Source: Actinomycetota bacterium (lineage in GTDB: Bacteria; Actinomycetota; AC-67). From it: a stretch of 5,868 nucleotides of DNA. Positions 1 through 4,907 of the stretch are shown one piece after another. The stretch's first letter is position 1. Every line of letters begins with the position of its first letter. The stretch is from assembly GCA_005883175.1 (NCBI GenBank), contig VAYV01000096.1, positions 1 through 5,868 on the forward strand. The letters run 5' to 3'. The position numbers were made by a program, and so were the translations under genes. The notes under the pieces are model-generated. The model saw nothing but the letters and a program-made list of their open reading frames with translations, searched no databases and was not told the DNA's origin.

Positions 1-2
1 GA

Positions 3-260
3 TACCACGTGACGTTGGTTCTGACTGGACACAATCACGATTACGAACATCTGCGCGTCGGCGGGATCGACTACGTCGTCACCGGCGGCGGCGGGCAGAC
101 CTCGTATCCGTGTCTTCGTGTCGAGCCGGGGGCGGTGCGTTGCGTGTCGGCGTACCACTTCCTTCTCGTGACCGTGGCGTCCGGATCCGTAACGGTTCGG
201 GCCATCCGTGCGTCCGGGGGAGAATTGGACGAATTCAAGATCAAAGTCCCATCTGCGTAG
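3..260 (+). CDS. Calcineurin-like metallophosphoesterase, C-terminal fragment
   Basis: This is the 3' end of a gene that begins before the window; the frame is open from base 3 to the TAG at 258-260, so an internal GTG at 9 should not be taken as the start. The fragment opens with GHNHDYEH, which matches the last metal-binding block (GHxHxYxR/H) of calcineurin-like and purple-acid-type phosphoesterases, where the two histidines bind the dinuclear metal centre. It is followed by a Gly-rich stretch (VVTGGGG) and a beta-rich tail, also typical of the end of this fold. Members hydrolyse phosphomonoesters or diesters and many are exported; substrate and location cannot be read from this piece. A hairpin terminator lies about 36 bases after the stop, so it is probably the last gene of its transcript. 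Confidence 0.8.
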   Translation, partial: YHVTLVLTGHNHDYEHLRVGGIDYVVTGGGGQTSYPCLRVEPGAVRCVSAYHFLLVTVASGSVTVRAIRASGGELDEFKIKVPSA

Positions 261-296
261 CTCCGGAGTGGCCGTGAGCAGCGGCGATGCGGGGGT

Positions 297-320
297 GTCC
301 CTTTCCGAAAAGGGACTCTT
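297..320 (+). terminator. Hairpin terminator after the phosphoesterase gene
   Basis: Bases 297-304 (GTCCCTTT) and 309-316 (AAAGGGAC) form a perfect 8-bp stem around a 4-base loop (CCGA), followed only by the weak T-run TCTT. The position, 36 bases after the phosphoesterase stop and before a promoter-like region, fits transcription termination. The short T-tract makes intrinsic efficiency uncertain. Confidence 0.55.
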
Positions 321-348
321 GACCCTCGTGCTCCAGGTTGCACATATT
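319..348 (+). promoter_or_regulatory. Possible secondary promoter upstream of the surface-protein gene
   Basis: TTGACC at 319-324 followed by an A/T-rich hexamer in the stretch ACATATT (342-348) gives a 17-18 base spacer and resembles a sigma-70-type promoter. It overlaps the tail of the preceding terminator and lies just upstream of a better match at 347-376. It may be an alternative start site or chance. Confidence 0.3.
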
Positions 349-376
349 GACACCCTGCGCGGGGGACCGTTACATT
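347..376 (+). promoter_or_regulatory. Likely main promoter of the surface-protein gene
   Basis: A perfect consensus -35 box TTGACA (347-352) is followed, after 18 bases, by TACATT (371-376), which matches the -10 consensus TATAAT at four of six positions. Transcription would start near 383, leaving a leader of about 170 bases before the ATG at 557. The area is visibly less G+C-rich than the flanking genes. This is a sequence-pattern call only. Confidence 0.5.
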
Positions 377-501
377 CCGTGACAGAACTTGTCGCAACTG
401 AATACCCATGCAACATTGGGAACGTTCGGAGGCGACGGGGCGGAAGCGAAGACCTGCGATCGCGCTCTGGTCACCCATAGGGTCGCAGCGAGCTAATGGT
501 G

Positions 502-537
502 AACCCGGCCGCTCGGCAACGAGGGTTGGGGTTTTTT
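502..537 (+). terminator. Terminator-like hairpin with T6 inside the leader (possible attenuator)
   Basis: CTCG (512-515) and CGAG (520-523) form a stem closed by a GCAA loop (GNRA type); AACC (502-505) can pair with GGTT (524-527) below it, leaving bases 506-511 bulged. A GGGG run and six T (532-537) follow. The element sits 20 bases before the ATG at 557 of the downstream gene and well after its promoter, so it would act as an attenuator rather than as an ordinary gene end. The stem is short and interrupted, so strength is uncertain. Confidence 0.4.
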
Positions 538-544
538 GCTTCCT

Positions 545-550
545 AGGGGG
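545..550 (+). promoter_or_regulatory. Ribosome binding site of the surface-protein gene
   Basis: AGGGGG, six bases before the ATG at 557, is a plausible Shine-Dalgarno sequence. It supports the ATG at 557 over the internal ATG at 593, and it lies directly behind the T6 of the leader hairpin. Confidence 0.55.
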
Positions 551-556
551 AAGTAG

Positions 557-697
557 ATGGGGGACCGTAACGCTTCTTCGCCGCGTCGCGGCATGTTCCG
601 ACGTGAATCGCAGAAGGTATCCCACCGCACGCGCGTGCTCACCGTCGTCCTGACGGTGTGCGTTCTTCTGTTCGCAACTGCAGCTGCTGCGTTCGCC
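557..697 (+). other. Sec-type signal peptide of the surface protein
   Basis: The first 26 residues are rich in Arg/Lys, followed by a hydrophobic core of about 16 residues (from V27) and an Ala-rich end, AAAAFA before D48. The AFA motif meets the -3/-1 rule for signal peptidase I. The n-region is long; translation from Met13 would still leave a usable signal, so the start is supported by the ribosome binding site rather than by the peptide. Confidence 0.75.
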
Positions 698-2422
698 GAC
701 ATCGTTCCGCCCGGCGGCGTTACGTTCACGAACAAGACGGAGAACTGCAACGGCATCATCCCGACGCCGGGAAGCGAGAACACAGTCAAGACGTTGACCG
801 GCGGATCGCTCGTTCCCGGCGGCACCGCGCAGTACACGATCCACTTCCCCCAAGATCCGAACAACGTCGGTGACTGGGCGATCGCAGACTGCGTGCTGTT
901 GGGTAGCGGTCCCGATCTCAAGACCTACACCGTTCTTGACCAAGGTGAGTTCGGTCTCGTTAACAACGCCGAAGACTTCACCCTCACGTTCCACGTCGAC
1001 ATCCCGGCCGACGCGCCGATCGGCGCGCGCATCTGTAACGTCGCGAAGACGACGGAGTCGCCTTCGAAGTCGCCGGGAAGCAACCGCAAGGCCGGCCCGG
1101 CGTGCTTCACCGTCGGCGGCGACGTGCGCATCGAGAAGCACTCTGCGGCCGACCCCGACGGCGACTTGGTGCCCGGGGCAACGTTCGTCATCTGGAACTG
1201 CGACAACTCGGCCGACGACCCAACCCTCCAACCGATCGTCGTCACCCCGGCGCCGAGCAGTGGGGACATCTACTCGAACACCCTCGCCGGCGGCGCGGTC
1301 GTTCACGCGACGGGAGGGTTCGTGGCGGTGAGCGGGCCGTCGGGCTCGACCTGCAACGTGACGGAAACGGTCCCGCCGCCGGGCTTCCAGCTGCCGGACA
1401 CCGTGACGCATTCGTTCACGATCCCGGTCGGGACCACGGGCGCCACGATCATCAACTTCGTCGACCCCCTCGCCCCGGGCAGCATCAAGATAGAGAAGAC
1501 TGCCCCGGCGGGCGCGCAGTCGACCGTGTTCCACTTCACGATCACCTGCACGAACCCCTCGAACGTCTACCACGTCCAGATCACCGGCACCGGCACGGTC
1601 ACGCAGAGCGACGTTCCTGCGGGCTCGAGCTGCACGGTGACGGAGGACGATCCGGGCTCGACGTTCAACCCGCCGGTCATTGCCCCGTCGGGCGCGTTCA
1701 CCGTCGCCTCGAACCAGACGGTGACGGTCACCGTGACCAACTCGTTCGCGCCCGGATCGATCACGATCGAGAAGACGGCTCCTGCCGGCTCACAGTCGAC
1801 CGTGTTCCACTTCACGATCACGTGCACGAACCCGTCGAACGTCTACCACGTGCAGGTCACCGGCTCCGGGAGCGTCACGCAGAACAACGTCCCCGCCGGC
1901 TCCAGCTGCACGGTGACGGAGGACGACCCCGGGGCGACGTTCAACCCGCCGACGATCGACCCCTCGGGCGCGTTCACCGTCGGCGCGGGCCAGACCGTCA
2001 CCGTCACGGTGACGAACACCCTGGCTCCCGGTTCGGTCACGATCACTAAGGTTGCGCCGGCCAGCGAGCAGAACACGGTCTTCCACTTCACGATCACGTG
2101 CACCAATCCGTCGAACGTCTACCACCTCCAGGTCACCGGCTCGGGGAGCGTCAGCCAGAGCGGTGTTCCCGCCGGCTCAAGCTGCACCGTGACGGAGGAT
2201 GACCCCGGCGCGACGTTCAACCCGCCCGTGATCGACCCGTCGGGGGCATTCACGGTCGGAGCCGATGAGTCCGTGACGGTCACGGTGACCAACACGCTGG
2301 CTCCGGCCGCGGTCACGATCACGAAGGTTGCGCCTGCGGAAGAGCAGAACACGGTCTTCCACTTCAGCCTCAACCGACCTCCCAGAGGTCAACAACGCAC
2401 CGACGATCGACCCAGCCGGTGA
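557..2422 (+). CDS. Secreted repeat-containing surface protein (SpaA-like/DUF5979-like), N-terminal part before frame break
   Basis: The 621-codon frame encodes most of a cell-surface adhesin-like protein. Residues 1-47 are a signal peptide with a basic n-region and hydrophobic core, probable cleavage after AFA (A47). Residues 48-188 form an extracellular domain I do not recognise, with several Cys. Residues 189-305 look like a SpaA-like prealbumin fold: K194 in the first strand, E270 in a CNVTE motif and N300 in the last strand are placed as for a Lys-Asn isopeptide bond. Residues 306-581 are three 92-residue repeats resembling DUF5979, each with two Cys and the same Lys/Glu/Asn pattern. A fourth repeat begins at 582 but leaves homology after about residue 603; the last 18 residues are out-of-frame sequence ending at TGA 2420-2422. 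The rest of the protein, including the wall anchor, continues in another frame to 3059. As read, the product would be secreted but unanchored. A host- or surface-binding role is inferred from architecture only. Confidence 0.8.
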   Translation: MGDRNASSPRRGMFRRESQKVSHRTRVLTVVLTVCVLLFATAAAAFADIVPPGGVTFTNKTENCNGIIPTPGSENTVKTLTGGSLVPGGTAQYTIHFPQDPNNVGDWAIADCVLLGSGPDLKTYTVLDQGEFGLVNNAEDFTLTFHVDIPADAPIGARICNVAKTTESPSKSPGSNRKAGPACFTVGGDVRIEKHSAADPDGDLVPGATFVIWNCDNSADDPTLQPIVVTPAPSSGDIYSNTLAGGAVVHATGGFVAVSGPSGSTCNVTETVPPPGFQLPDTVTHSFTIPVGTTGATIINFVDPLAPGSIKIEKTAPAGAQSTVFHFTITCTNPSNVYHVQITGTGTVTQSDVPAGSSCTVTEDDPGSTFNPPVIAPSGAFTVASNQTVTVTVTNSFAPGSITIEKTAPAGSQSTVFHFTITCTNPSNVYHVQVTGSGSVTQNNVPAGSSCTVTEDDPGATFNPPTIDPSGAFTVGAGQTVTVTVTNTLAPGSVTITKVAPASEQNTVFHFTITCTNPSNVYHLQVTGSGSVSQSGVPAGSSCTVTEDDPGATFNPPVIDPSGAFTVGADESVTVTVTNTLAPAAVTITKVAPAEEQNTVFHFSLNRPPRGQQRTDDRPSR

Positions 2423-2474
2423 GTTCACCGTTGGGGCAACGCAGACCGTGACGGTCACGGTCACGAACTCGCTC
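1472..2474 (+). repeat. Tandem array of 276-bp repeats in the surface-protein gene
   Basis: Four head-to-tail units begin at 1472, 1748, 2024 and 2300. The shared CCACTTCA block recurs at 1531, 1807, 2083 and 2359, exactly 276 bases apart. Units 1-3 are full length (92 codons); unit 4 is only 175 bases (2300-2474). The units are closely similar at DNA level as well as protein level, pointing to recent duplication or gene conversion. Each full unit has APGS or a close variant at its start, Lys at position 9, Cys at 26 and 54, Glu at 58 in CTVTEDD, and Asn at 90 in VTVTVTN. In SpaA-like folds such Lys, Glu and Asn residues form a self-catalysed isopeptide bond, and the two Cys could form a disulfide; both are inferred here. 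Confidence 0.9.
2300..2474 (+). other. Truncated, frameshifted fourth repeat unit
   Basis: Homology to units 1-3 is intact from 2300 to about 2365 (through TVFHF) and resumes near 2376-2400 with TDLPEV and APTIDP in a different frame. The proline of the PTID motif is at 2400, whereas the unit length predicts 2501: 101 bases are missing net. Because 101 is not a multiple of three, the frame shifts by +1 across the junction. The missing part contains both Cys positions and the catalytic-type Glu, so this unit would not form a normal domain even if the frame were restored. Confidence 0.8.
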
Positions 2475-3059
2475 AAGCCGCTCGGCATCTTGATCGAGAA
2501 GTCGGTCACGCCGACGAGCGGTGCACCAGGCGACACCGTCACCTACACGTTCAAGGTGACGAACACCGGTCAGGTGACCCTGTTCAACATCCTCGTCACC
2601 GACGACAAGCTGGGAACGATCGGTACGATCCCCTCGCTTGCGCCGGGCGCCAGCACGACGCTGACGAAGACGACGACGCTGCCGAACAACGCGGGGGCCC
2701 TGACCAACGTCGGAACGGCAAGTGGCACGGACGTTCTCGGTCGGAGGGCGACGGATACGGACACGGCGGTGGTCACCGTTGTGTTGGCATTGCCCCCACT
2801 CGTGCGGACGGGAACGAACAGCGGAGCCGTCGGGCTCGTTGGGTTGCTGTTCGTGACGGTGGGTGTGGTTTTGGCCACGCGGAAGGAACGGGGTCGGGTC
2901 CGGCCGGCGTTCGCATCTTCCAGCAGCGTGGCGGGCAGAGAGGTCATGCTTGCAGCGCACCGCCGGTCGTGGCGGATGCGGCGAAGACGTGGCCCGACGA
3001 CGCGCGCGCGCCTGCGATGGCGCCGCTCGCAGGGGCCCCCGATGAGGGACGGACCCTAA
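2328..3059 (+). CDS. Surface protein, C-terminal part after frame break: DUF11-like domain and LVRTG wall-sorting signal
   Basis: This is the continuation of the 557 gene in the third frame. The open frame begins at a TTG at 2328 that lies out of frame inside a repeat; real homology starts only about 2376, and I see no start or ribosome binding site of its own. It encodes the end of repeat 4, then a DUF11-like beta domain (about 2475-2780; GILIEKSVTPTSGAPGD and TYTFKVTNTG are typical), then LVRTG (2799-2813), a hydrophobic segment and basic residues, as in sortase substrates. After the membrane segment there is an unusually long tail of about 60 residues, extremely rich in Arg, up to the TAA at 3057-3059. 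An intrinsic terminator follows within 10 bases. Unless translation shifts frame near 2366, this part is silent, and the locus is best seen as one interrupted gene of about 830 codons. Confidence 0.7.
   Translation: MRLRKSRTRSSTSASTDLPEVNNAPTIDPAGEFTVGATQTVTVTVTNSLKPLGILIEKSVTPTSGAPGDTVTYTFKVTNTGQVTLFNILVTDDKLGTIGTIPSLAPGASTTLTKTTTLPNNAGALTNVGTASGTDVLGRRATDTDTAVVTVVLALPPLVRTGTNSGAVGLVGLLFVTVGVVLATRKERGRVRPAFASSSSVAGREVMLAAHRRSWRMRRRRGPTTRARLRWRRSQGPPMRDGP
2799..2892 (+). other. C-terminal cell-wall sorting signal (LVRTG, hydrophobic span, basic end)
   Basis: LVRTG at 2799-2813 is an LPXTG-like motif with Val in place of Pro; class E sortases of Actinobacteria are known for accepting LAXTG-type motifs. 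It is followed by Thr-Asn-Ser-Gly, a hydrophobic stretch of about 17-20 residues (2823-2877) and RKERGR. A sortase is expected to cut between Thr and Gly and link the protein to peptidoglycan. A sortase gene starts 350 bases after the motif. Confidence 0.75.
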
Positions 3060-3067
3060 GAGACTTG

Positions 3068-3100
3068 AGGAGGGGCGGACATCCGCCCCTCCTACCTTTT
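3068..3100 (+). terminator. Strong intrinsic terminator after the surface-protein gene
   Basis: AGGAGGGGCGG (3068-3078) and CCGCCCCTCCT (3083-3093) form a perfect 11-bp stem with an ACAT loop, followed by ACCTTTT (3094-3100). It starts 8 bases after the TAA at 3057-3059. It separates the surface-protein transcript from the sortase unit, so the two are regulated separately despite being adjacent. Confidence 0.85.
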
Positions 3101-3150
3101 CCGAACGTTTCCCCTCATCACGGGCTACTGCGACCCGCCGGATCCGCTCG

Positions 3151-3156
3151 TACACT
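3151..3156 (+). promoter_or_regulatory. -10 box for a probably leaderless sortase transcript
   Basis: TACACT matches TANNNT and ends six bases before the ATG at 3163, so transcription should start at or within a base or two of the A of ATG. There is no Shine-Dalgarno sequence before this ATG. Leaderless mRNAs of this layout are common in Actinobacteria. No convincing -35 box is visible about 17 bases upstream. Confidence 0.5.
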
Positions 3157-3162
3157 GGCCAC

Positions 3163-3822
3163 ATGCGTGTCGTCAGAGGCGTCGGGAACATCTTCATCGT
3201 CCTTGGATTGACGTTGCTGCTCTTCGTCCTCTACGAGGAGGTCGGCACCTCGATCATCACGAACCACCGCCAGTCGGTCCTGGCGGAGGCCTTCGATCCG
3301 ACGATAGAGAAGCCCCCGATCCCCTCCGAGTCTGCGTCGAGCGCACCGACGCCCATCGTGCCGGTGCACTACAACGGTCCGCGCGCGCTCTTCAAGCTGA
3401 CGATCCCGCGGCTCGGCGGCGGCTGGTCTCGCATCGTCGTGCAGGGGGTGACGCTGGACGCGCTCGCGTGGGGTCCCGGGCATTATCCCGAGACCGTGAT
3501 GCCGGGTCAGGTCGGGACCGTCGGGATGGCGTGCCACCGCACCGGCTGGGGCTCGCCGTGCATCAACATCAACCAGATGCGGCCCGGGGACAAGATCTTC
3601 ATCGACACCCCCGCCGGCCGCTACACGTACCAGGTGACGCAGTTCCCCAAGCAGATCGAGAAGACCGACGGCTGGGTCCTCAACGGCGATCCGAGCAGCA
3701 AGGATCCCTACAAGCTGGCGATCACCACCTGCACCCCGCCGCACACGTCGCTCCATCGCCTGGTGATCTGGGCCGACCAGATCTCGCCGGCGCCCGGGCA
3801 GAGCCCACCGCCACCCGCATGA
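3163..3822 (+). CDS. Class E-type sortase (membrane-anchored transpeptidase)
   Basis: The 219-residue protein has an N-terminal membrane anchor (about residues 8-26), a linker of about 45 residues and a sortase beta-barrel. The catalytic triad is readable: His125 in ACHRTGWGSP, Cys190 in ITTCTPPH and Arg199 in LHRLVIWAD. LAWGPGHYPETVMPG and MRPGDKI are typical of class E sortases. Such enzymes cleave LPXTG/LAXTG-like motifs outside the membrane between Thr and Gly and attach the protein to peptidoglycan; the LVRTG protein encoded just upstream is the likely substrate. Two oddities: Cys124 directly precedes the catalytic His where Gly is usual, and Cys133 lies close by, giving two extra exposed Cys. 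The tail is Pro-rich. The start at 3163 fits the -10 box and the membrane anchor. Its stop overlaps the next gene's ATG. Confidence 0.9.
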   Translation: MRVVRGVGNIFIVLGLTLLLFVLYEEVGTSIITNHRQSVLAEAFDPTIEKPPIPSESASSAPTPIVPVHYNGPRALFKLTIPRLGGGWSRIVVQGVTLDALAWGPGHYPETVMPGQVGTVGMACHRTGWGSPCININQMRPGDKIFIDTPAGRYTYQVTQFPKQIEKTDGWVLNGDPSSKDPYKLAITTCTPPHTSLHRLVIWADQISPAPGQSPPPPA

Positions 3823-4004
3823 GCACCGTTAAGGAGAAGCGGAAGCAGGCGCTCGGCGGACGTCACCGCCGCCGGCGCTTCCTGCCGGCGCGCCGCTGGC
3901 AGCGCGTCGTGCTCTATCTCCTGCTGGCGATCGGCTACATCGCGCTCATGTGGTTCTACGTGTTCCCGTGGGCCGACCGAATCGTCAACCGGCCGACGGT
4001 CTGA
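3819..4004 (+). CDS. Small single-pass membrane protein translationally coupled to the sortase
   Basis: The ATG at 3819 overlaps the sortase TGA (ATGA), a classic sign of translational coupling. The 61-residue product has a very basic N-terminal half (Lys/Arg-rich, residues 5-29), one hydrophobic segment (about residues 30-50, VVLYLLLAIGYIALMWFYVF) and a short end with Asp and Arg. By the positive-inside rule the basic part should face the cytoplasm. I do not recognise a family. Its coupling to the sortase suggests a role at the same membrane site, such as a sortase partner or stabiliser, but this is inference from position only. The basic, hydrophobic pattern makes chance translation unlikely. 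Confidence 0.7.
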   Translation: MSTVKEKRKQALGGRHRRRRFLPARRWQRVVLYLLLAIGYIALMWFYVFPWADRIVNRPTV

Positions 4005-4013
4005 TCGGCATTT

Positions 4014-4032
4014 GCGCGCGACCTGCGCGCGC
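4014..4032 (+). other. GC-repeat hairpin just before the oxidoreductase ribosome binding site
   Basis: GCGCGCG (4014-4020) and CGCGCGC (4026-4032) form a perfect 7-bp stem around ACCTG. There is no T-run, so it is a poor intrinsic terminator. It lies 9 bases after the small membrane protein gene's stop and 2 bases before GGAGGA, so it could modulate read-through or shield the ribosome binding site. Alternating GC runs can also occur by chance in DNA this rich in G+C. Confidence 0.35.
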
Positions 4033-4034
4033 GC

Positions 4035-4040
4035 GGAGGA
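4035..4040 (+). promoter_or_regulatory. Ribosome binding site that sets the oxidoreductase start
   Basis: GGAGGA, seven bases before the ATG at 4048, is a strong Shine-Dalgarno sequence. It decides for 4048 over the upstream in-frame TTG at 4012, whose extra 12 residues would be encoded by the hairpin and the ribosome binding site itself. Confidence 0.8.
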
Positions 4041-4047
4041 TACGCCC

Positions 4048-4881
4048 ATGCTGATCTCCGCGAAGCTCGCACCGCTGTTCGCCTACGAGGAGCTCGAGCG
4101 GTTCTGGCGAGCCGCCGATGAGCTCGGGTTCCACGCTGTGTGGAACTACGACCATTTCTACGGGCTGGGCGGCACCGTGGCCGACTTCCGGCACGACACG
4201 CTCGAAGGATGGACGACGCTCGCGGCGATGGCGACCATCGTGAAGCGCGCGCGCATCGGGTGCATGGTCACCGGCGTGACCTACCGCCACCCCGCGGTCC
4301 TGGCGAACATGGCGGTAACGGTCGACCACATCTCGGGTGGGCGCTTGGAGTTCGGCCTTGGAGCCGCGTGGCACGAGGCGGAGCACGCCGGCTACGGCAT
4401 CGACTTCCCGCGCGCCGGCGTGCGCATCGCGATGCTCGACGAGGCCCTGCAGGTGATCAAACTGCTCTGGACCCAAGACGAAGCCAACTTCGACGGGCAG
4501 TACTTCCACCTGAAAGACGCGATCTGCAACCCGAAGCCGGTCCAGAAGCCGCATCCGCGGATCGTCGTCGGAGGAACCGGGGAGAAGAAGATGCTCCGCG
4601 TCGTTGCCACGCACGCGAACGAGTGGAACGCCGTCAGCTTCGACCCCATGGAATGGGAGCGCCTGAACAAGGTGCTCGACGAGCACTGCGAAGCGATCGG
4701 GCGCGATCCGAAGGAGATCCGGCGCGGCGTGCAGGTGTTCATCCATCCCGAGCAAGAAGAACAGATGGCGAAGCAGATCGGGTTGCTTCCCGGGTTCGAG
4801 CAGGCCGGCTGCGAGCACGCAGTGCTGAGCTTCTACCAGCCGCCGACGCGGGCGCAGCTCGAGCAGGTCGCTCCCACGTAG
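4048..4881 (+). CDS. Luciferase-like (LLM class) flavin- or F420-dependent oxidoreductase
   Basis: The 277-residue protein has the TIM-barrel pattern of bacterial luciferase-like monooxygenases. Recognisable blocks are LGFHAVWNYDHFYGLG (26-41), TGVTYRHPAVLANMAVTVD (75-93), SGGRLEFGLGAAWHEAEH (96-113), DEALQVIKLLWTQ (131-143), NPKPVQKPHPRIVVGG (161-176) and a following GEKK. This order and length resemble the actinobacterial subfamily annotated as Rv1855c-type F420-dependent oxidoreductases (TIGR03560), though FMN is possible and the substrate is unknown. The protein is expected to be cytosolic. It starts 43 bases after the small membrane protein gene and may be co-transcribed with it, but nothing ties it to surface anchoring. 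The family is clear; cofactor and reaction are not. Confidence 0.88.
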   Translation: MLISAKLAPLFAYEELERFWRAADELGFHAVWNYDHFYGLGGTVADFRHDTLEGWTTLAAMATIVKRARIGCMVTGVTYRHPAVLANMAVTVDHISGGRLEFGLGAAWHEAEHAGYGIDFPRAGVRIAMLDEALQVIKLLWTQDEANFDGQYFHLKDAICNPKPVQKPHPRIVVGGTGEKKMLRVVATHANEWNAVSFDPMEWERLNKVLDEHCEAIGRDPKEIRRGVQVFIHPEQEEQMAKQIGLLPGFEQAGCEHAVLSFYQPPTRAQLEQVAPT

Positions 4882-4907
4882 TGCGCGTCCGTTCTCGTCT
4901 GCCGGCC

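Larger units (their letters stand above)
384..556 (+). promoter_or_regulatory. Long structured 5' leader of the surface-protein gene, class not recognised
   Basis: No credible gene lies between the predicted start site and the ATG at 557. The leader can fold locally: CCCATG (405-410) with CATTGGG (414-420) allowing one bulge; TGCGA (455-459) with TCGCA (483-487), enclosing ACCC (473-476) with GGGT (480-483) or at least CCC/GGG; GCTC (464-467) inside that loop could pair with GAGC (490-493) as a pseudoknot. It ends with a hairpin and T6 at 502-537. I compared it by eye with the cyclic-di-GMP-I, ydaO/c-di-AMP, SAM, cobalamin, glycine and fluoride riboswitch consensus elements and did not see the diagnostic bases. 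It is therefore a candidate cis-regulatory RNA of unknown class, or simply a long untranslated region. Confidence 0.35.

Noticed and set aside
384..556. Known riboswitch (cyclic-di-GMP-I, c-di-AMP, SAM or cobalamin) in the adhesin leader
   Set aside because: The diagnostic conserved blocks of these classes were not found by eye, so the leader is only reported as an unclassified candidate.
71..1573. A 500-codon open frame on the - strand opposite the phosphoesterase end, the leader and the adhesin start
   Set aside because: It is very rich in Arg, Asp and Val, shows no domain, and lies opposite a gene with a signal peptide and clear repeats. Long antisense frames are expected in DNA this rich in G+C.
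2356..2411. Programmed ribosomal frameshift joining the two adhesin parts
   Set aside because: No convincing slippery run or stimulatory structure is seen at the junction, and part of the repeat is missing, which points to deletion or assembly collapse rather than recoding.
1472..2474. CRISPR array
   Set aside because: The 276-base periodic units are coding, contiguous and without short repeat/spacer alternation; they are protein repeats.
2370..3197. A 275-codon - strand open frame opposite the adhesin C-terminus and the terminator
   Set aside because: It crosses a perfect intrinsic terminator, shows only low-complexity Arg-rich sequence, and the + strand has a recognisable DUF11-like domain and sorting signal.
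4140..4880. Upstream extension of the HExxH gene frame through the oxidoreductase gene
   Set aside because: This part of the frame is Arg-rich out-of-frame reading of the oxidoreductase. Meaningful sequence begins only near 4881-4908.
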